A DNA stretch of 64,000 nt from Planctomycetes bacterium MalM25 (lineage in GTDB: Bacteria; Planctomycetota; Planctomycetia; Pirellulales; Lacipirellulaceae), in the NCBI GenBank assembly GCA_007745835.1, contig CP036424.1, forward strand, positions 2,777,968 through 2,841,967. Direction: 5' to 3'. The position numbers and the translations under genes are program-made. Shown here piece after piece: positions 27,756-37,836 of the stretch. Each line of letters begins with the position of its first letter. Position 1 is the stretch's first letter. The notes below the pieces were generated by a model that saw only the letters and a list, made by a program, of their open reading frames with translations, searched no databases and was not told where the DNA came from.

Positions 27756-28694
27756 CTAAGACTCAAAGTTGGAGACGTGGCCTCGGAAAGTCTTGTCAAA
27801 TCGAGTAACACGCTCAGTTAGCCATTCAAATAGCCCTTGCCACTTCGAGCGGTCTGTGATGTCGCACTGGTGTGACGACGTAGCAATCCTAGATGCTGTC
27901 TTCTTCGGCAGTGGTTGCCAGTCCAACGCCGCTCCGAATGCGGTTTCAAGGTCGTCCTTATTCTCTTCTAGATTAGCGTACCTCTCCTTCGCTTGGTCAC
28001 CATCAAGATAGAGTTCTACTCTCACATACCCAGACTGCTGACTTGCAACTGCTGCTATCGCGCACCCGGCCTTTCCAATTGAGACCCGGAGATGGTGCTT
28101 CGCGCGAGCAGGAGAAACCTTAAACGTCGACTGCTCTGCCAATAGGTGCTTCCTGAATTCGCTCCAAAATGACAGGTAGATATCGGTCGTTTCTGTTTGC
28201 CTTCTGGATTGGGCACGCTTCTTTGTCCAATCGTTTGGCTTGCTGACAATATTGAACTTAGGTGCAGGTGACGACTCGTCTATCTGCCACAGTTCGATCT
28301 CTAGGCCAAAGAAGCAAATCGCTTCGTCGGTGACATCATTGAGCCAATCCAGTGCTGCACGGTGTTCATCTGAAAACTTACTAGCTATCCAGATGATTGA
28401 AACTGAATCCAGTCCCGCAGCGTAGGTCAAGAGTTGTCCAAGATGGGAGTGATCTGTTTTCTCTAACTGGTTCTCGATCAGAACCTGTGATTCGGACAAG
28501 ACATCAGTACAAACCAAATCAGCTCGGTAAGGTCCGACTGCAGCCTCCCTGCCAATTAGCTCGAGTTCCATGCCGAGCGTTTCGGCTAGCAAACCGAGAT
28601 TCTCCGTCTCGGATAACCATGGCGTGAAGTCGCTAGCTTCACGAGGCCACGTATTTCGTAGTTCTATAGTCTTCAATGTGCCAAGGGCTGTCAT
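27756..28694 (-). CDS. DUF4268 protein with nuclease-like N-terminus, AT-rich foreign gene
   Basis: 312 residues. The N-terminal half has a PD-(D/E)XK-like pattern: GPYRADLVCTD (Asp59), then VLIENQLEKTDHSHLGQ (Glu74-x-Gln76), as in restriction-endonuclease-fold proteins. The C-terminal half (TDIYLSFWSEFRKHLL, FEWLTERVTRFDKTF) matches DUF4268. Such genes often sit alone in defence or mobile islands; a nuclease role in genome defence is inference. The base composition is clearly more AT-rich than any neighbour and codons such as AAA, ACT and TCA are frequent, pointing to recent transfer. It adjoins hicBA. Confidence 0.8.
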   Translation of the reverse strand: MTALGTLKTIELRNTWPREASDFTPWLSETENLGLLAETLGMELELIGREAAVGPYRADLVCTDVLSESQVLIENQLEKTDHSHLGQLLTYAAGLDSVSIIWIASKFSDEHRAALDWLNDVTDEAICFFGLEIELWQIDESSPAPKFNIVSKPNDWTKKRAQSRRQTETTDIYLSFWSEFRKHLLAEQSTFKVSPARAKHHLRVSIGKAGCAIAAVASQQSGYVRVELYLDGDQAKERYANLEENKDDLETAFGAALDWQPLPKKTASRIATSSHQCDITDRSKWQGLFEWLTERVTRFDKTFRGHVSNFES

Positions 28695-28741
28695 CTTCCC
28701 AGAGTACTCCTAGCGGATAGGGTCATTGCACCGCCACTATC

Positions 28742-31441
28742 CTACCCCTTCAACAGCTTCCGCAGCACGAACGCCAAGATGCCGCCGTGACGGTAGTAGT
28801 CGAGTTCGACGGGGGTGTCGATCCGCACGGTGACCTCGAACTCCTTGTCGCCCGCCTTCACGGTCAGCTTCTGGCGGGGCTCCAGGTCGTCGGAGAGGCC
28901 GGCGAGGTCGAAGGTCTCTTCGCCGGTGAGGCCGAGGGATTCTTTGGTTTGGCCGTCCGTGAACTCCAGCGGCAGCACGCCCATCATCACGAGGTTGCTG
29001 CGGTGGATCCGCTCGAAGCTGGCCGCCATCACCGCCCGCACGCCGAGGAGGTACGTCCCCTTGGCGGCCCAGTCGCGTGACGAGCCGGTGCCGTACTCGG
29101 CGCCGGCGAGCACCACCAGCGGCGTGCCGTCGGCCTGGTACTTCATGCTGGCGTCGTAGATCGGCATCACCTCGCCCGTAGGCAAGTACCTGGTGACGCC
29201 CCCCTCCGTGCCCGGGGCCAGCTGGTTGCGAATACGAATATTCGCGAACGTGCCGCGGGTCATCACCCGGTCGTTGCCCCGGCGGGAGCCGTAGCTGTTG
29301 AAATCGACCGGCTCGACGCCCGCGTCTTGCAGGAACTTGCCGGCGGGCGAGTCCTTGGCGATCGCGCCGGCGGGGCTGATGTGGTCGGTCGTGGTCGAGT
29401 CGCCCAGGACGGCGAGGCACTTGGCGCCGGTGATCGGCTCGATCGGGGCGACGTCGGTCGTGATCGTCGTGAGGAACGGCGGCTCCTGGACGTAGGTGCT
29501 GTCCTCGTTCCAGTCGAACAGGTTGCCCTCGCTCGTGGCGATCGCGTTCCACTTCTCGTTCTTGTCCCAGACGCCGTCGTACTGCTCGACGAACATCTCG
29601 GGCAGCACGCACGCCTTCACGACCTCGGCGACCTCGTCGTGGGTCGGCCAGATGTCCTTGAGGAAGACCTCCTCGCCCGAGTCGCTCTTGCCGATCGGCT
29701 CAGTGGTCAGATCGATGTCGGTCGTGCCGGCGAGGGCGTAGGCGACCACGAGCGGCGGGCTGGCGAGGTAGTTCGCCTTCACGTGCGGGTTGATGCGGCC
29801 CTCGAAGTTCCGGTTGCCACTCAGCACGCCGGAGACGATCAGGTCGCCCTCGACGACGGCGTTCGAGACCGGCTCGGGGAGCGGGCCCGAGTTGCCGATG
29901 CAGGTCGTGCAGCCGTAGCCGACCGTGTAGAAGCCGACCTTCGCGAGCTCCTCGTCGAGGCCCGACTTCGCGTAGTAGTCGGTGACGACCCGCGACCCGG
30001 GGGCGATCGACGTCTTCACGTACGGCTTCGCCTTGAGGCCGTGGGCGGCCGCCTTCTTGGCGACGAGGCCGGCGGCGACCATGACGCTCGGGTTCGACGT
30101 GTTCGTGCAGCTGGTGATCGCCGCGATCGCCACGGCGCCGTGCGTGATGTCGGTCGTGTGGCCGTTGTCGACGACCGTGGCGGTGCTCTTGAGCGCGTCG
30201 CCCGAGAGGCCGAAGCCCTGCGGGCCGACTTCGGTGGTGAGCGACTCGGCGAACGACGCCTTCATCTCAGTGAGCGGCACGCGGTCCTGCGGACGCTTGG
30301 GGCCGGCGAGCGAGGGGACGACGGTCGACAGGTCGAGCTCCACAAGCTTCGTGAAGGTCGGCTCAGGGGCGTCGTCGGTGCGGAACAGGTGGTTCTCGCG
30401 GCTGTACGCCTCGGCGAGGGCGACCTCGTCGTCGGTGCGGCCGGTCTGGCGCAGGTAGTCGAGCGTGACCTCGTCGACGGGGAAGAAGCCCATCGTGGCG
30501 CCGTACTCGGGGCTCATGTTGGCGATCGTCGCGCGGTCGGCGAGCGACATGCTGCTGACGCCGGGGCCGCAGAACTCGACGAACTTGCCGACGACCTTCT
30601 CCTTCCGGAGGATCTCGGTGACGGTGAGCACCATGTCGGTCGCTGTCGCGCCGGCGGGGAGCTTGCCCGTGAGCCGCATGCCGACGACCTCGGGCGTGAG
30701 CATGTAGATCGGCTGGCCGAGCATGACGCCCTCCGCCTCGATGCCGCCGACGCCCCAACCGACGACGCCGAGGCCGTCGATCATCGTGGTGTGGCTGTCG
30801 GTGCCCACGAGCGAGTCCGGGAACGCGACCGCGCCCTCTTGGTCCTTGCCCGTGAAGACGCACTTCGCCAGGTACTCGAGATTCACCTGGTGAACGATGC
30901 CCGTGCCGGGTGGGACGACACGGAAGTTGTCGAACGCCTTCTGGCCCCAGCGGAGGAACTCGTAGCGTTCCTTGTTGCGGGTGAACTCGAGCTCGGTGTT
31001 GAGGTCGAGCGCCCCGTCGCCCAGGAAGTGGTCGATCTGCACCGAGTGGTCGATCACCAGGTCGACCGGCACGAGCGGGTTGATCTTGCCCGGGTCGCCA
31101 CCGAGGCGCTGCATCGCCGAGCGCATCGCCGCCAAGTCAACGACGCACGGCACGCCGGTGAAGTCCTGCAGGACGACGCGTGCCGGCTTGAAGGGGATCT
31201 CGACCGGCTTCGTCCCCTTGTTGTCGGCCCAGGCGGCCATCTGCTTGACGTTCTCTTCGGTCACGACGTAGCCGTCGCAGTTCCGCAGGACCGACTCGAG
31301 CAGCACGCGGATCGAGTAGGGCAGGGCGGCGAGCTTCGTGAGGCCCGCCTCTTCGAGCTTCGCAAGCCGATAGATGCCGAGCTCCCCCTGAGGGGCCTTG
31401 AACGTGTCGCGGGCGGAGAACGGGTCGAAGACGGTGGCCAT
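28742..31441 (-). CDS. acnA: Aconitate hydratase A
   Basis: An 899-residue enzyme that isomerises citrate to isocitrate in the TCA cycle. The start is set at the ATG at 31441 ([14 protein letters not shown]), the usual N-terminus; the upstream extension is not conserved. Fe-S cluster ligands are visible in [13 protein letters not shown] and [13 protein letters not shown]. Other active-site segments are [20 protein letters not shown] and [20 protein letters not shown] in the swivelling C-terminal domain. Length and order are normal for AcnA/IRP-type aconitase. Single gene, divergent from a PhoD-like phosphatase gene, with a 199-base intergenic promoter region between. Confidence 0.98.
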   Translation of the reverse strand: MATVFDPFSARDTFKAPQGELGIYRLAKLEEAGLTKLAALPYSIRVLLESVLRNCDGYVVTEENVKQMAAWADNKGTKPVEIPFKPARVVLQDFTGVPCVVDLAAMRSAMQRLGGDPGKINPLVPVDLVIDHSVQIDHFLGDGALDLNTELEFTRNKERYEFLRWGQKAFDNFRVVPPGTGIVHQVNLEYLAKCVFTGKDQEGAVAFPDSLVGTDSHTTMIDGLGVVGWGVGGIEAEGVMLGQPIYMLTPEVVGMRLTGKLPAGATATDMVLTVTEILRKEKVVGKFVEFCGPGVSSMSLADRATIANMSPEYGATMGFFPVDEVTLDYLRQTGRTDDEVALAEAYSRENHLFRTDDAPEPTFTKLVELDLSTVVPSLAGPKRPQDRVPLTEMKASFAESLTTEVGPQGFGLSGDALKSTATVVDNGHTTDITHGAVAIAAITSCTNTSNPSVMVAAGLVAKKAAAHGLKAKPYVKTSIAPGSRVVTDYYAKSGLDEELAKVGFYTVGYGCTTCIGNSGPLPEPVSNAVVEGDLIVSGVLSGNRNFEGRINPHVKANYLASPPLVVAYALAGTTDIDLTTEPIGKSDSGEEVFLKDIWPTHDEVAEVVKACVLPEMFVEQYDGVWDKNEKWNAIATSEGNLFDWNEDSTYVQEPPFLTTITTDVAPIEPITGAKCLAVLGDSTTTDHISPAGAIAKDSPAGKFLQDAGVEPVDFNSYGSRRGNDRVMTRGTFANIRIRNQLAPGTEGGVTRYLPTGEVMPIYDASMKYQADGTPLVVLAGAEYGTGSSRDWAAKGTYLLGVRAVMAASFERIHRSNLVMMGVLPLEFTDGQTKESLGLTGEETFDLAGLSDDLEPRQKLTVKAGDKEFEVTVRIDTPVELDYYRHGGILAFVLRKLLKG

Positions 31442-31640
31442 GGCGGGTTTCTGATAGCGGTTTGCGGAGATGCCGTAGGGACTGCGATGGTAGCAGATGA
31501 CGCGAATAGCGCGGAGGCGCCGACGTCGAGAGTGGACCTGATCAAGATTCGGCAAATCGGGACGCCACGACGACATAAAACTCGGGCCCGCGGACGTCTA
31601 TACTGGCGTGGCTTATCACCGCTCCTCGGGACCAACCACC

Positions 31641-33257
31641 ATGAGATCGCTCCTGCTGCTCGCCCTCGCCACGGCCCCCACCCTCGCGGACGACCACGGC
31701 AAACCACCCGTGCGGGCGCCGTTTGAGGGCGTCGACACGCTCTGCGTGAACGACTGGTGGAACCGCAAGCCATCGGAGATCGTCGATCTGCGCGTGCCAC
31801 GGGACGAGGTGGTGGCGTTCGCCCTGTACACGGTGGCGGACAACACGCTCAAGCTGACCGCACAGCTCTACCCGCTGTACCCGAAGGAGTCTCGGACCGT
31901 CGTCCTGGAGGTCGAACGGGACGGCGAGTGGGTCAAGGTCGGCGAGCAATCGGTCAACGACCTCGGCTGGTGCACCACTTTTCGCGTTAGCCACTGGGGC
32001 ACAAAGCGGGACGTCGCCTACCGGGTCTCGCACCTGGACGGTTCGGCCTACGAGGGGACCATCCGCCGCGATCCAGCCGACAAGCCGGAGATCGTGGTGG
32101 CGAGCCTCTCGTGCAACTCGAACAAGGACCGCGGGATGCGGCCGAACTACGTCCGCAATATCAACCACCAAGACCCGGACCTCGTCTTTTTCGCGGGCGA
32201 TCAGTCGTACGACCACAAGCAGCACACGGCGGCCTGGCTGAAGTTCGGCCTGCAGTTCCGTGAGGTCTTCCGCCACCGCCCCTGCGTGACGATCCCGGAC
32301 GACCACGATATCGGCCAGGGCAACCTGTGGGGCGAGCGTGGCAAGAAGGCGACAACCCACGCCGGCGACGACGGCGGCTACTTCTACCACCCCGAGTACG
32401 TTCGGATGGTCGAGCGGGCCCAGTGCGGGCACCTGCCTGACCCGTACGACCCGACGCCGATCGAGCAGGGCATCGGCGTCTACTACACGAGCCTGAAGAT
32501 CGGCGGCGTCGACTTCGCGATCCTCGAGGACCGCAAGTTCAAGTCGGGCCCCAACGGCAAGATCCCCAAGATGGGGCCACGCCCGGACCACATCAACGAC
32601 CCCGCCTACGACCGCGCGGCGATCGATCTGCCGGGGCTCAAGCTCCTGGGCGATCGCCAGCTCGCCTTCCTCGAAGAGTGGGGCCAGCAGCCCGGAGCCA
32701 AGATGCGCTGCGTCCTGTCGCAGACCGGCTTCGCCGGCGCATGCCACCTGCACGGCGGCGGCGACGACGTGAAGAACCGGCTCCTGGCCGACCTCGACTC
32801 CAACGGCTGGCCGCAAACGGGTCGCCTGAAGGCGGTGCGGCTCATCAAGGCGGCCGGCGCCGTGCACCTCGCCGGCGACCAGCACATATCGACGCTGCTT
32901 CAGCACGGCATCGACGGCTACCGCGACGGCCCGTGGGCGTTCCTCTCGCCGGCGATTCACAACAGCTACTACAGCCGTTGGTGGCGTCCGCTCGGCGAGG
33001 TCGCCGGCGCCAACCGCTCACCCGATAACCCGCTGCCGTGGACCGGCGACTACGAGGACGGCTTCGGCAATAAGCTGACGATGCACGCCTACGCGAACCC
33101 GGACAGCCCCTCGCACGGTTCGGGCTACGGGCTCGTCCGCTTCCACACCGACCGCAACGAGGTCACCTTCGAGTGCTGGCCGCGCGAGACGGACGCCACG
33201 CAGCCCGGAGCGAAGCAGTTCACCGGCTGGCCGAAGACCGTGAAGATCAGCCGCTGA
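31641..33257 (+). CDS. Secreted PhoD-like metallophosphatase
   Basis: A 538-residue exported enzyme. The ATG at 31641 gives a short signal peptide (residues 1-16). Metal-binding motifs of the alkaline phosphatase D family are in order: ASLSCNSNK (about 154-162), FFAGDQSYDH (184-192), TIPDDHDIGQG (217-227) and HLAGDQHISTLLQ. PhoD enzymes hydrolyse phosphomono- or diesters, often under phosphate limitation; no Pho-box could be identified. The 3' end overlaps the convergent GH3 gene by 11 bases. The N-terminal ~140 residues form a beta-domain as in PhoD. Confidence 0.88.
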   Translation: MRSLLLLALATAPTLADDHGKPPVRAPFEGVDTLCVNDWWNRKPSEIVDLRVPRDEVVAFALYTVADNTLKLTAQLYPLYPKESRTVVLEVERDGEWVKVGEQSVNDLGWCTTFRVSHWGTKRDVAYRVSHLDGSAYEGTIRRDPADKPEIVVASLSCNSNKDRGMRPNYVRNINHQDPDLVFFAGDQSYDHKQHTAAWLKFGLQFREVFRHRPCVTIPDDHDIGQGNLWGERGKKATTHAGDDGGYFYHPEYVRMVERAQCGHLPDPYDPTPIEQGIGVYYTSLKIGGVDFAILEDRKFKSGPNGKIPKMGPRPDHINDPAYDRAAIDLPGLKLLGDRQLAFLEEWGQQPGAKMRCVLSQTGFAGACHLHGGGDDVKNRLLADLDSNGWPQTGRLKAVRLIKAAGAVHLAGDQHISTLLQHGIDGYRDGPWAFLSPAIHNSYYSRWWRPLGEVAGANRSPDNPLPWTGDYEDGFGNKLTMHAYANPDSPSHGSGYGLVRFHTDRNEVTFECWPRETDATQPGAKQFTGWPKTVKISR

Positions 33258-34785
33258 CCGATTCGCCGGCAAGGACCGCGGCGAGCGCCGCTTGGCTGGC
33301 GGGCACGTCGCTGTGCGTGACGAGCCGAGCCGCGGCCTCCGGGTAAGCGTCCAGCGCGTTCTGCACGCCGAGGCAGGCGAGCACAACCGGGCGTGCTTCC
33401 AGCAAGCGCCGGATCAAGCGGTCCTGCGACTCGGTGAGGCCAAACGCATGCCATGCGGCCGGCTTCACGATCATCGCGACGACGATCGGCTCCCCCTCCG
33501 CGGCGCCGGCGAGCAGGTCGTCCACCAAGTTATCGGCGATCTCCGGCCCGGTCTCGAAGTAACGAACCGCCGCGAACCGCTCACGCAACGCGGCGGCGAG
33601 CGGCTGCTCGTCCGGATCGGTCGGCCGGTGGTGCGGCTTCAGCAGCAACGCGGTGAGTGACTTCGACGGATCGAGCCCCGGTGCCGCGTCGAGCGGAGCG
33701 GTGGCGGCCGTGGCGATGCGTGCGGCCAACGCCGCCGCCTCCTCGGCAATTGGCCGAGCCTCCGCTGCCTGGCAAGAGAGCGCCTTCTCCTTCAGGTACC
33801 ACACCCGGCCGAACGCCTCGTCGATCCGCTCCGCGCTGAGGCGGCCGTCGGCCGCTGCGGCGGTGAGCGCTTCGACCACGGTGGCGGGGTCGTCGATGTC
33901 GAGCAGCAGATCGACACCCGCATTGAGCGTCGCCAGGGCCATCTCGCCTTCGGAGTCAAAGCGGTCTCGCACGCCGGCCATCAAGAGGCTGTCGCTGCAG
34001 ACGACCCCCTCGAAGCCGAGCTCGCCCCGCAAGAGGTCGATCAGGATCGCTGGCGAGAGCGTCGCCGGCAGCCCGGTTGGGTCGAACGCGGGGTACTCGA
34101 CGTGCGCCGTCATGATCATCGCGACGCCCGCTTCGATGGCGGCCCGGAACGGGACGAGCTCCCGCTCTCGCAAAGTCTCGGCGGACGCCTCGACGCGGGG
34201 CATCGCGTCGTGCGAGTCCTGATGGGTGTCGCCGTGCCCGGGGAAGTGCTTCGCGCAGGTCGCCAGGCCGGCCGCCTCAGCGGCGCGGACGTAGGCGGCG
34301 GCCAGCTCGGCCGCGCGGGCCGGCTCGTCGCCGAAGGCGCGGGTCGCGATGATCGGGTTGCGTGGGTCGCTGTTCACGTCGGCCACCGGCCCGAAGGTGG
34401 CGTGAACGCCGGCGGCGTGGGCCTCGGCAGCCGTCGTGCGGCAGAAGGCGGCGATCGCTTGCTCGGCGTCGTCGAGCCCGACGAACGCGCGCTGGTGCGG
34501 GAAGACCGTCAGTCCTGCGATTTGCTGGCCGGCGCCCCGCTCGATGTCGCTGGCGACCAGGAGCGGTGTCTTCGAAGCGGCTTGCAGCCGCGCCAGGCTG
34601 TCGCGGGTCTCAGGCCATGTGCCGTTGAACAGCAGCAGCCCGCCGACCGGGCATTCGCGCAGCCGCCGCGCGACCCGCTCCTCGTCCTCGTGGACGCGGA
34701 GGATGGGGGGCAGGTTCGATCCGATGCGGATCATCACGAGCTGCGCGAGCCGCTCGCGGAGCTCGGTGGGCGGCGTGAGCGTCAT
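33247..34785 (-). CDS. nagZ: GH3 beta-N-acetylglucosaminidase, NagZ-like
   Basis: A 512-residue GH3 enzyme. The N-terminal ~340 residues carry NagZ hallmarks: GPVADVNSDPRNPII, KHFPGHGDTHQDSHDAMP (about 179-196, with the Asp/His general acid pair) and VVCSDSLLMAGV (nucleophile Asp265). NagZ removes GlcNAc from muropeptides in peptidoglycan recycling. The last ~170 residues are an extra alpha/beta domain seen in longer GH3/NagZ-like proteins. Its ATG overlaps the stop of the AmpG-like permease gene (ATGA), so the two are coupled. No signal peptide is evident, agreeing with cytoplasmic action on imported fragments. Confidence 0.88.
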   Translation of the reverse strand: MTLTPPTELRERLAQLVMIRIGSNLPPILRVHEDEERVARRLRECPVGGLLLFNGTWPETRDSLARLQAASKTPLLVASDIERGAGQQIAGLTVFPHQRAFVGLDDAEQAIAAFCRTTAAEAHAAGVHATFGPVADVNSDPRNPIIATRAFGDEPARAAELAAAYVRAAEAAGLATCAKHFPGHGDTHQDSHDAMPRVEASAETLRERELVPFRAAIEAGVAMIMTAHVEYPAFDPTGLPATLSPAILIDLLRGELGFEGVVCSDSLLMAGVRDRFDSEGEMALATLNAGVDLLLDIDDPATVVEALTAAAADGRLSAERIDEAFGRVWYLKEKALSCQAAEARPIAEEAAALAARIATAATAPLDAAPGLDPSKSLTALLLKPHHRPTDPDEQPLAAALRERFAAVRYFETGPEIADNLVDDLLAGAAEGEPIVVAMIVKPAAWHAFGLTESQDRLIRRLLEARPVVLACLGVQNALDAYPEAAARLVTHSDVPASQAALAAVLAGESVSG

Positions 34786-36104
34786 GATTCGGTCGTGCTG
34801 TCTGCGGTCGGTGCGTCGGAGGTCGCCTCTTCTCGCAGTGGCGCCAGGAGCGTAATAATCAGGCTCGGGACCACCGCGGCGAGGACCCACCAGAAGAAGT
34901 TCTCGTAGCCAAGCCAAGTGACCAATTTGCCTGCGTAGCGTGCGGGAATCTGGTAACCCAAAGCCATGAACCCGGTGCAAAGCGCGTAGTGCGCGGTCTG
35001 ATGCTTACCTCGTGATAAGAGGAGCATGTAGAGCATGTATCCGGCAAAGCCAAAGCCGTAGCCGAAGGCTTCGATGCCGATCGCCGCCCCGATGAGCCAG
35101 AGAGATTCGGGCTGGTAAGTCGCTAGGTATAAGTAGGCCGCGTTCGGCAGGTTGATCGCCAAGGCCATGGGGAAGAGCCAGCGGCGCAACCCATCTCGCG
35201 AAACGAGGATGCCGCCAAGAATGCCGCCCGCGAGCAGCAGGATGACTCCAATAACCCCGTCCAAGGTGCCGAACAGCTCATTGCTGAGACCGAGACCGCC
35301 TTCTTCCTTGTTGGCGAGCATAAAGAACGGTTTCACGGCGCCGAGCTGCGCCTCGCTGAAGCGATAGAGCAGCAAATAGGCCAGGGAGAGAATGACCCCT
35401 GGCTTCTGAAAGAAGCTAACAAAGGTCTCGGCGAACTCCTTGGCGATCTCCGCTACCGTCCGCGATCGACCCTCTGACGGCTGCCGGGGTCGTGGCAAAG
35501 CGTAGTGGTGATAGAGCCCAGCCAGGGCGAAGAAGATCGCGACGGCGCCGAAGATCCAGCTCCAGGCCTCGCCAATCGGCAAACCCCTGGAGTTGGAGAG
35601 CCATCCCGACAGCCAAACTAGCAACCCCGACCCGACCACCATCGAGACGCGGTAGAGCGAGTTGCGTATCCCAACAAACCAAGCCTGATCGCGTTCCGAG
35701 AGCCCGGCCATATAGAAGCCGTCGGCGGCGATATCGTGAGTCGCCGAAGCGATCGCTACTAGCCAAAAACCGGCGAGCGTAATCACAAGGAAGTTGGGCG
35801 AAGAAGCGCCGAAAGCGATGATGATGGTGGCTAGTGCAATCGCCCCCTGAGTTGCCACAATCCATCGTCGCTGCGTGGAGAGCACATCAACCAGTGGGCT
35901 CCAAAGGGGCTTGATCACCCAAGGGAACATCAGGTCGCTCGTGTACTCGGCAGCGCGATCGACGGCGACGCCGAGGTTCTGGTACATGACCGACGCCATC
36001 TTCGTGACGGCGACATTGGGCAACCCCGACGCGAAATAGAGCGTCGGAATCCACGTCCACGGCGACTTCCTGGTAGACGAAGACTGGGCCTCTTGGTCAG
36101 TCAT
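34782..36104 (-). CDS. AmpG-like MFS permease
   Basis: A 440-residue membrane protein with about 12 hydrophobic helices. WIPTLYFASGLPNVAVTKM and FPWVIKPLWSPLVDVLSTQR near the N-terminus resemble AmpG/PAT-type permeases, which import anhydromuropeptides. SATHDIAADGFYMAGLS is another family segment. The ATG at 36104 overlaps the GHL10 stop by 8 bases, and its own stop overlaps the nagZ-like start. Position between a NagZ-like enzyme and a GHL10 hydrolase supports cell-wall sugar uptake. Another substrate cannot be excluded. Confidence 0.85.
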   Translation of the reverse strand: MTDQEAQSSSTRKSPWTWIPTLYFASGLPNVAVTKMASVMYQNLGVAVDRAAEYTSDLMFPWVIKPLWSPLVDVLSTQRRWIVATQGAIALATIIIAFGASSPNFLVITLAGFWLVAIASATHDIAADGFYMAGLSERDQAWFVGIRNSLYRVSMVVGSGLLVWLSGWLSNSRGLPIGEAWSWIFGAVAIFFALAGLYHHYALPRPRQPSEGRSRTVAEIAKEFAETFVSFFQKPGVILSLAYLLLYRFSEAQLGAVKPFFMLANKEEGGLGLSNELFGTLDGVIGVILLLAGGILGGILVSRDGLRRWLFPMALAINLPNAAYLYLATYQPESLWLIGAAIGIEAFGYGFGFAGYMLYMLLLSRGKHQTAHYALCTGFMALGYQIPARYAGKLVTWLGYENFFWWVLAAVVPSLIITLLAPLREEATSDAPTADSTTES

Positions 36105-37644
36105 CCTGCGCCTCGATCGCCAGGACGGTCGGCTCGCTCGCGCGGCCGAGCCCATCGACCGCGTAGACGGCGATCGCGTTCGCTCGCTCCCCTTGCGCGT
36201 TGGGACGGATACGCAGGCTCTCGATCTGGGCGCCGATCAGGCCGGTGGTCCACTCCTCGCCGCAACGCTTCTGCAGCACCCAGCGCGTCGCTCGGCCGTC
36301 GGGCGAAGCGACCTTGAACTCGGGCGGGGACGTCTCGCCGAGGCGTTCCACTTGCGGCGAGGCGGGCGCCGGCGTGTCGCCCGCCAGCCAGTCGGTCGCC
36401 GGCGGCAGGGCGGCCTGCGTGTAGACCTCGTCGCGGAGGCGGTCCGCCAACCCCGCCCAGTTGTTCGACAGCGCCTTCATGCTGAAGTGGACGTGGCCGG
36501 TCGCGCCGATCTGCTCCCGCGCCGTGACGATCTGATCGATGATCTCCTGCGGCGGGTAGCCCGGCTTCTCGCCCCCCACCTTCGAGGTGTAAAGGCCCGG
36601 CCAGAGGTGCTTGCCCGTCGGGTTCTGGGTCGCCCACCAGCTTAGCAGCGTGGTGAAGCTCTGCGGTTTCTGGTCGATCGCCCAGTAGAGCTGAGGTGTG
36701 AAGTAGTCGACCCAACCCTCGTGCAACCACAGGCGCGCGTCGGCGTAGAGCTTCGCGTACTGGTCGAAACCCTGGATCCCCTCGGGCGTGCCGGGGCGCC
36801 AGATTCCGAACGGGCTGATGCCGAGCCGCACGTGCGGCTTCTCACGGTGGATCGCCTCGCTCAGGTCGCGGACGAAACGGTTCACGTTGTCCCGGCGCCA
36901 GTCGTCGCGGCTGAGGCGATCGGCCTCGGGCGTCGCGTCGCAGTAGACCCGCCAGCTCGCGTCGTCGGGGAAGGGGACCTCGACCTGCTTGGGCCCGTCG
37001 CCGCTGTCGCCGAGGGCGTCGGTCACCGGGTAGGGGTAGAAGTAGTCGTCGAAGTGGACGGCGTCGATGTCGTAGCGCCGCACCACGTCGAGCACCACGG
37101 CGATCGAGTGCTCGGCCGCTTCAGCGGCCCCCGGATCGAGCCAACGGTGCTTGCCGTACTTCGGCGCCAGTTCGGGTCGCCGCACCGCGATGTGCTGGTC
37201 GTCGAGCGGGCTCTTCGCCGAGGGGTGGACGGCGCGGTACGGGTTGAACCAAGCGTGCAGCTCGAGGCCACGCGCGTGGGCTTGTTCACACGCCCAAGTG
37301 AGCGGGTCGAAGCCGTCGGGCGGGGCCTGGCCCTGCTTGCCGGTCAGGTACTCCGACCACGGTTCGAGCTCCGAGGCGTACATCGCGTCGCACGCCGGAC
37401 GGACCTGCAGCACGACGGCGTTCAGCCGCAAACGGACGCATTCGTCCAACAGCGCCGCCAACTCCTCCTGCATCTTCTTTACGGGCAATCCCGGACGGGA
37501 AGGCCAGTCGATGTTCGCCACGGTCGCGATCCAGGCGGCGCGGAACTCGCGGGCGACCGGCGGGGGCGCCAGGTTGTCGTCACCGAGTGCGGCGCCCGAC
37601 AGGGGCAGGGCGGCGAGGAGAGCGAGGAGGAGTCGTGGAAGCAT
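36097..37644 (-). CDS. GHL10 (DUF187/YngK-like) secreted glycoside hydrolase
   Basis: A 515-residue exported protein with a signal peptide (1-22, ending ALGDD). The GHL10 TIM-barrel follows: AAWIATVANIDWPSRPG, LRLNAVVLQVRPACDAMY, LELHAWFNPYRAVHP, AVHFDDYFYPYPV, GISPFGIWRPG and VDYFTPQLYWAID. The C-terminal ~110 residues form a fibronectin-like beta domain. GHL10 proteins such as Bacillus YngK are linked to cell-wall glycan turnover. First gene of a minus-strand operon with an AmpG-like permease and a NagZ-like enzyme, so a peptidoglycan-fragment role is likely but unproven. A second GHL10 gene is transcribed divergently. Confidence 0.9.
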   Translation of the reverse strand: MLPRLLLALLAALPLSGAALGDDNLAPPPVAREFRAAWIATVANIDWPSRPGLPVKKMQEELAALLDECVRLRLNAVVLQVRPACDAMYASELEPWSEYLTGKQGQAPPDGFDPLTWACEQAHARGLELHAWFNPYRAVHPSAKSPLDDQHIAVRRPELAPKYGKHRWLDPGAAEAAEHSIAVVLDVVRRYDIDAVHFDDYFYPYPVTDALGDSGDGPKQVEVPFPDDASWRVYCDATPEADRLSRDDWRRDNVNRFVRDLSEAIHREKPHVRLGISPFGIWRPGTPEGIQGFDQYAKLYADARLWLHEGWVDYFTPQLYWAIDQKPQSFTTLLSWWATQNPTGKHLWPGLYTSKVGGEKPGYPPQEIIDQIVTAREQIGATGHVHFSMKALSNNWAGLADRLRDEVYTQAALPPATDWLAGDTPAPASPQVERLGETSPPEFKVASPDGRATRWVLQKRCGEEWTTGLIGAQIESLRIRPNAQGERANAIAVYAVDGLGRASEPTVLAIEAQDD

Positions 37645-37836
37645 GGCGCCCGAGGGAGCTATCGAGTCGGTTGATCGAACCGCTGAGATTAGCCGATCGC
37701 TCGCCCCGCAGGTAGACGATGGCGCACTTCCATCTCTCCGAAGCGCAACCCTCCCCCATGATCCAAAGCTTTTCTGTATAAGGGATTGGGGCGACCGCCC
37801 TCCGGAACAGACCCTCCTCGAACGACAGAACGCGGC

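Noticed and set aside
29327-31726. 799-codon plus-strand open frame opposite acnA
   Set aside because: It is antisense to a clear full-length aconitase, is Arg/Asp/Val-rich with no domain, and arises from high GC codon bias.
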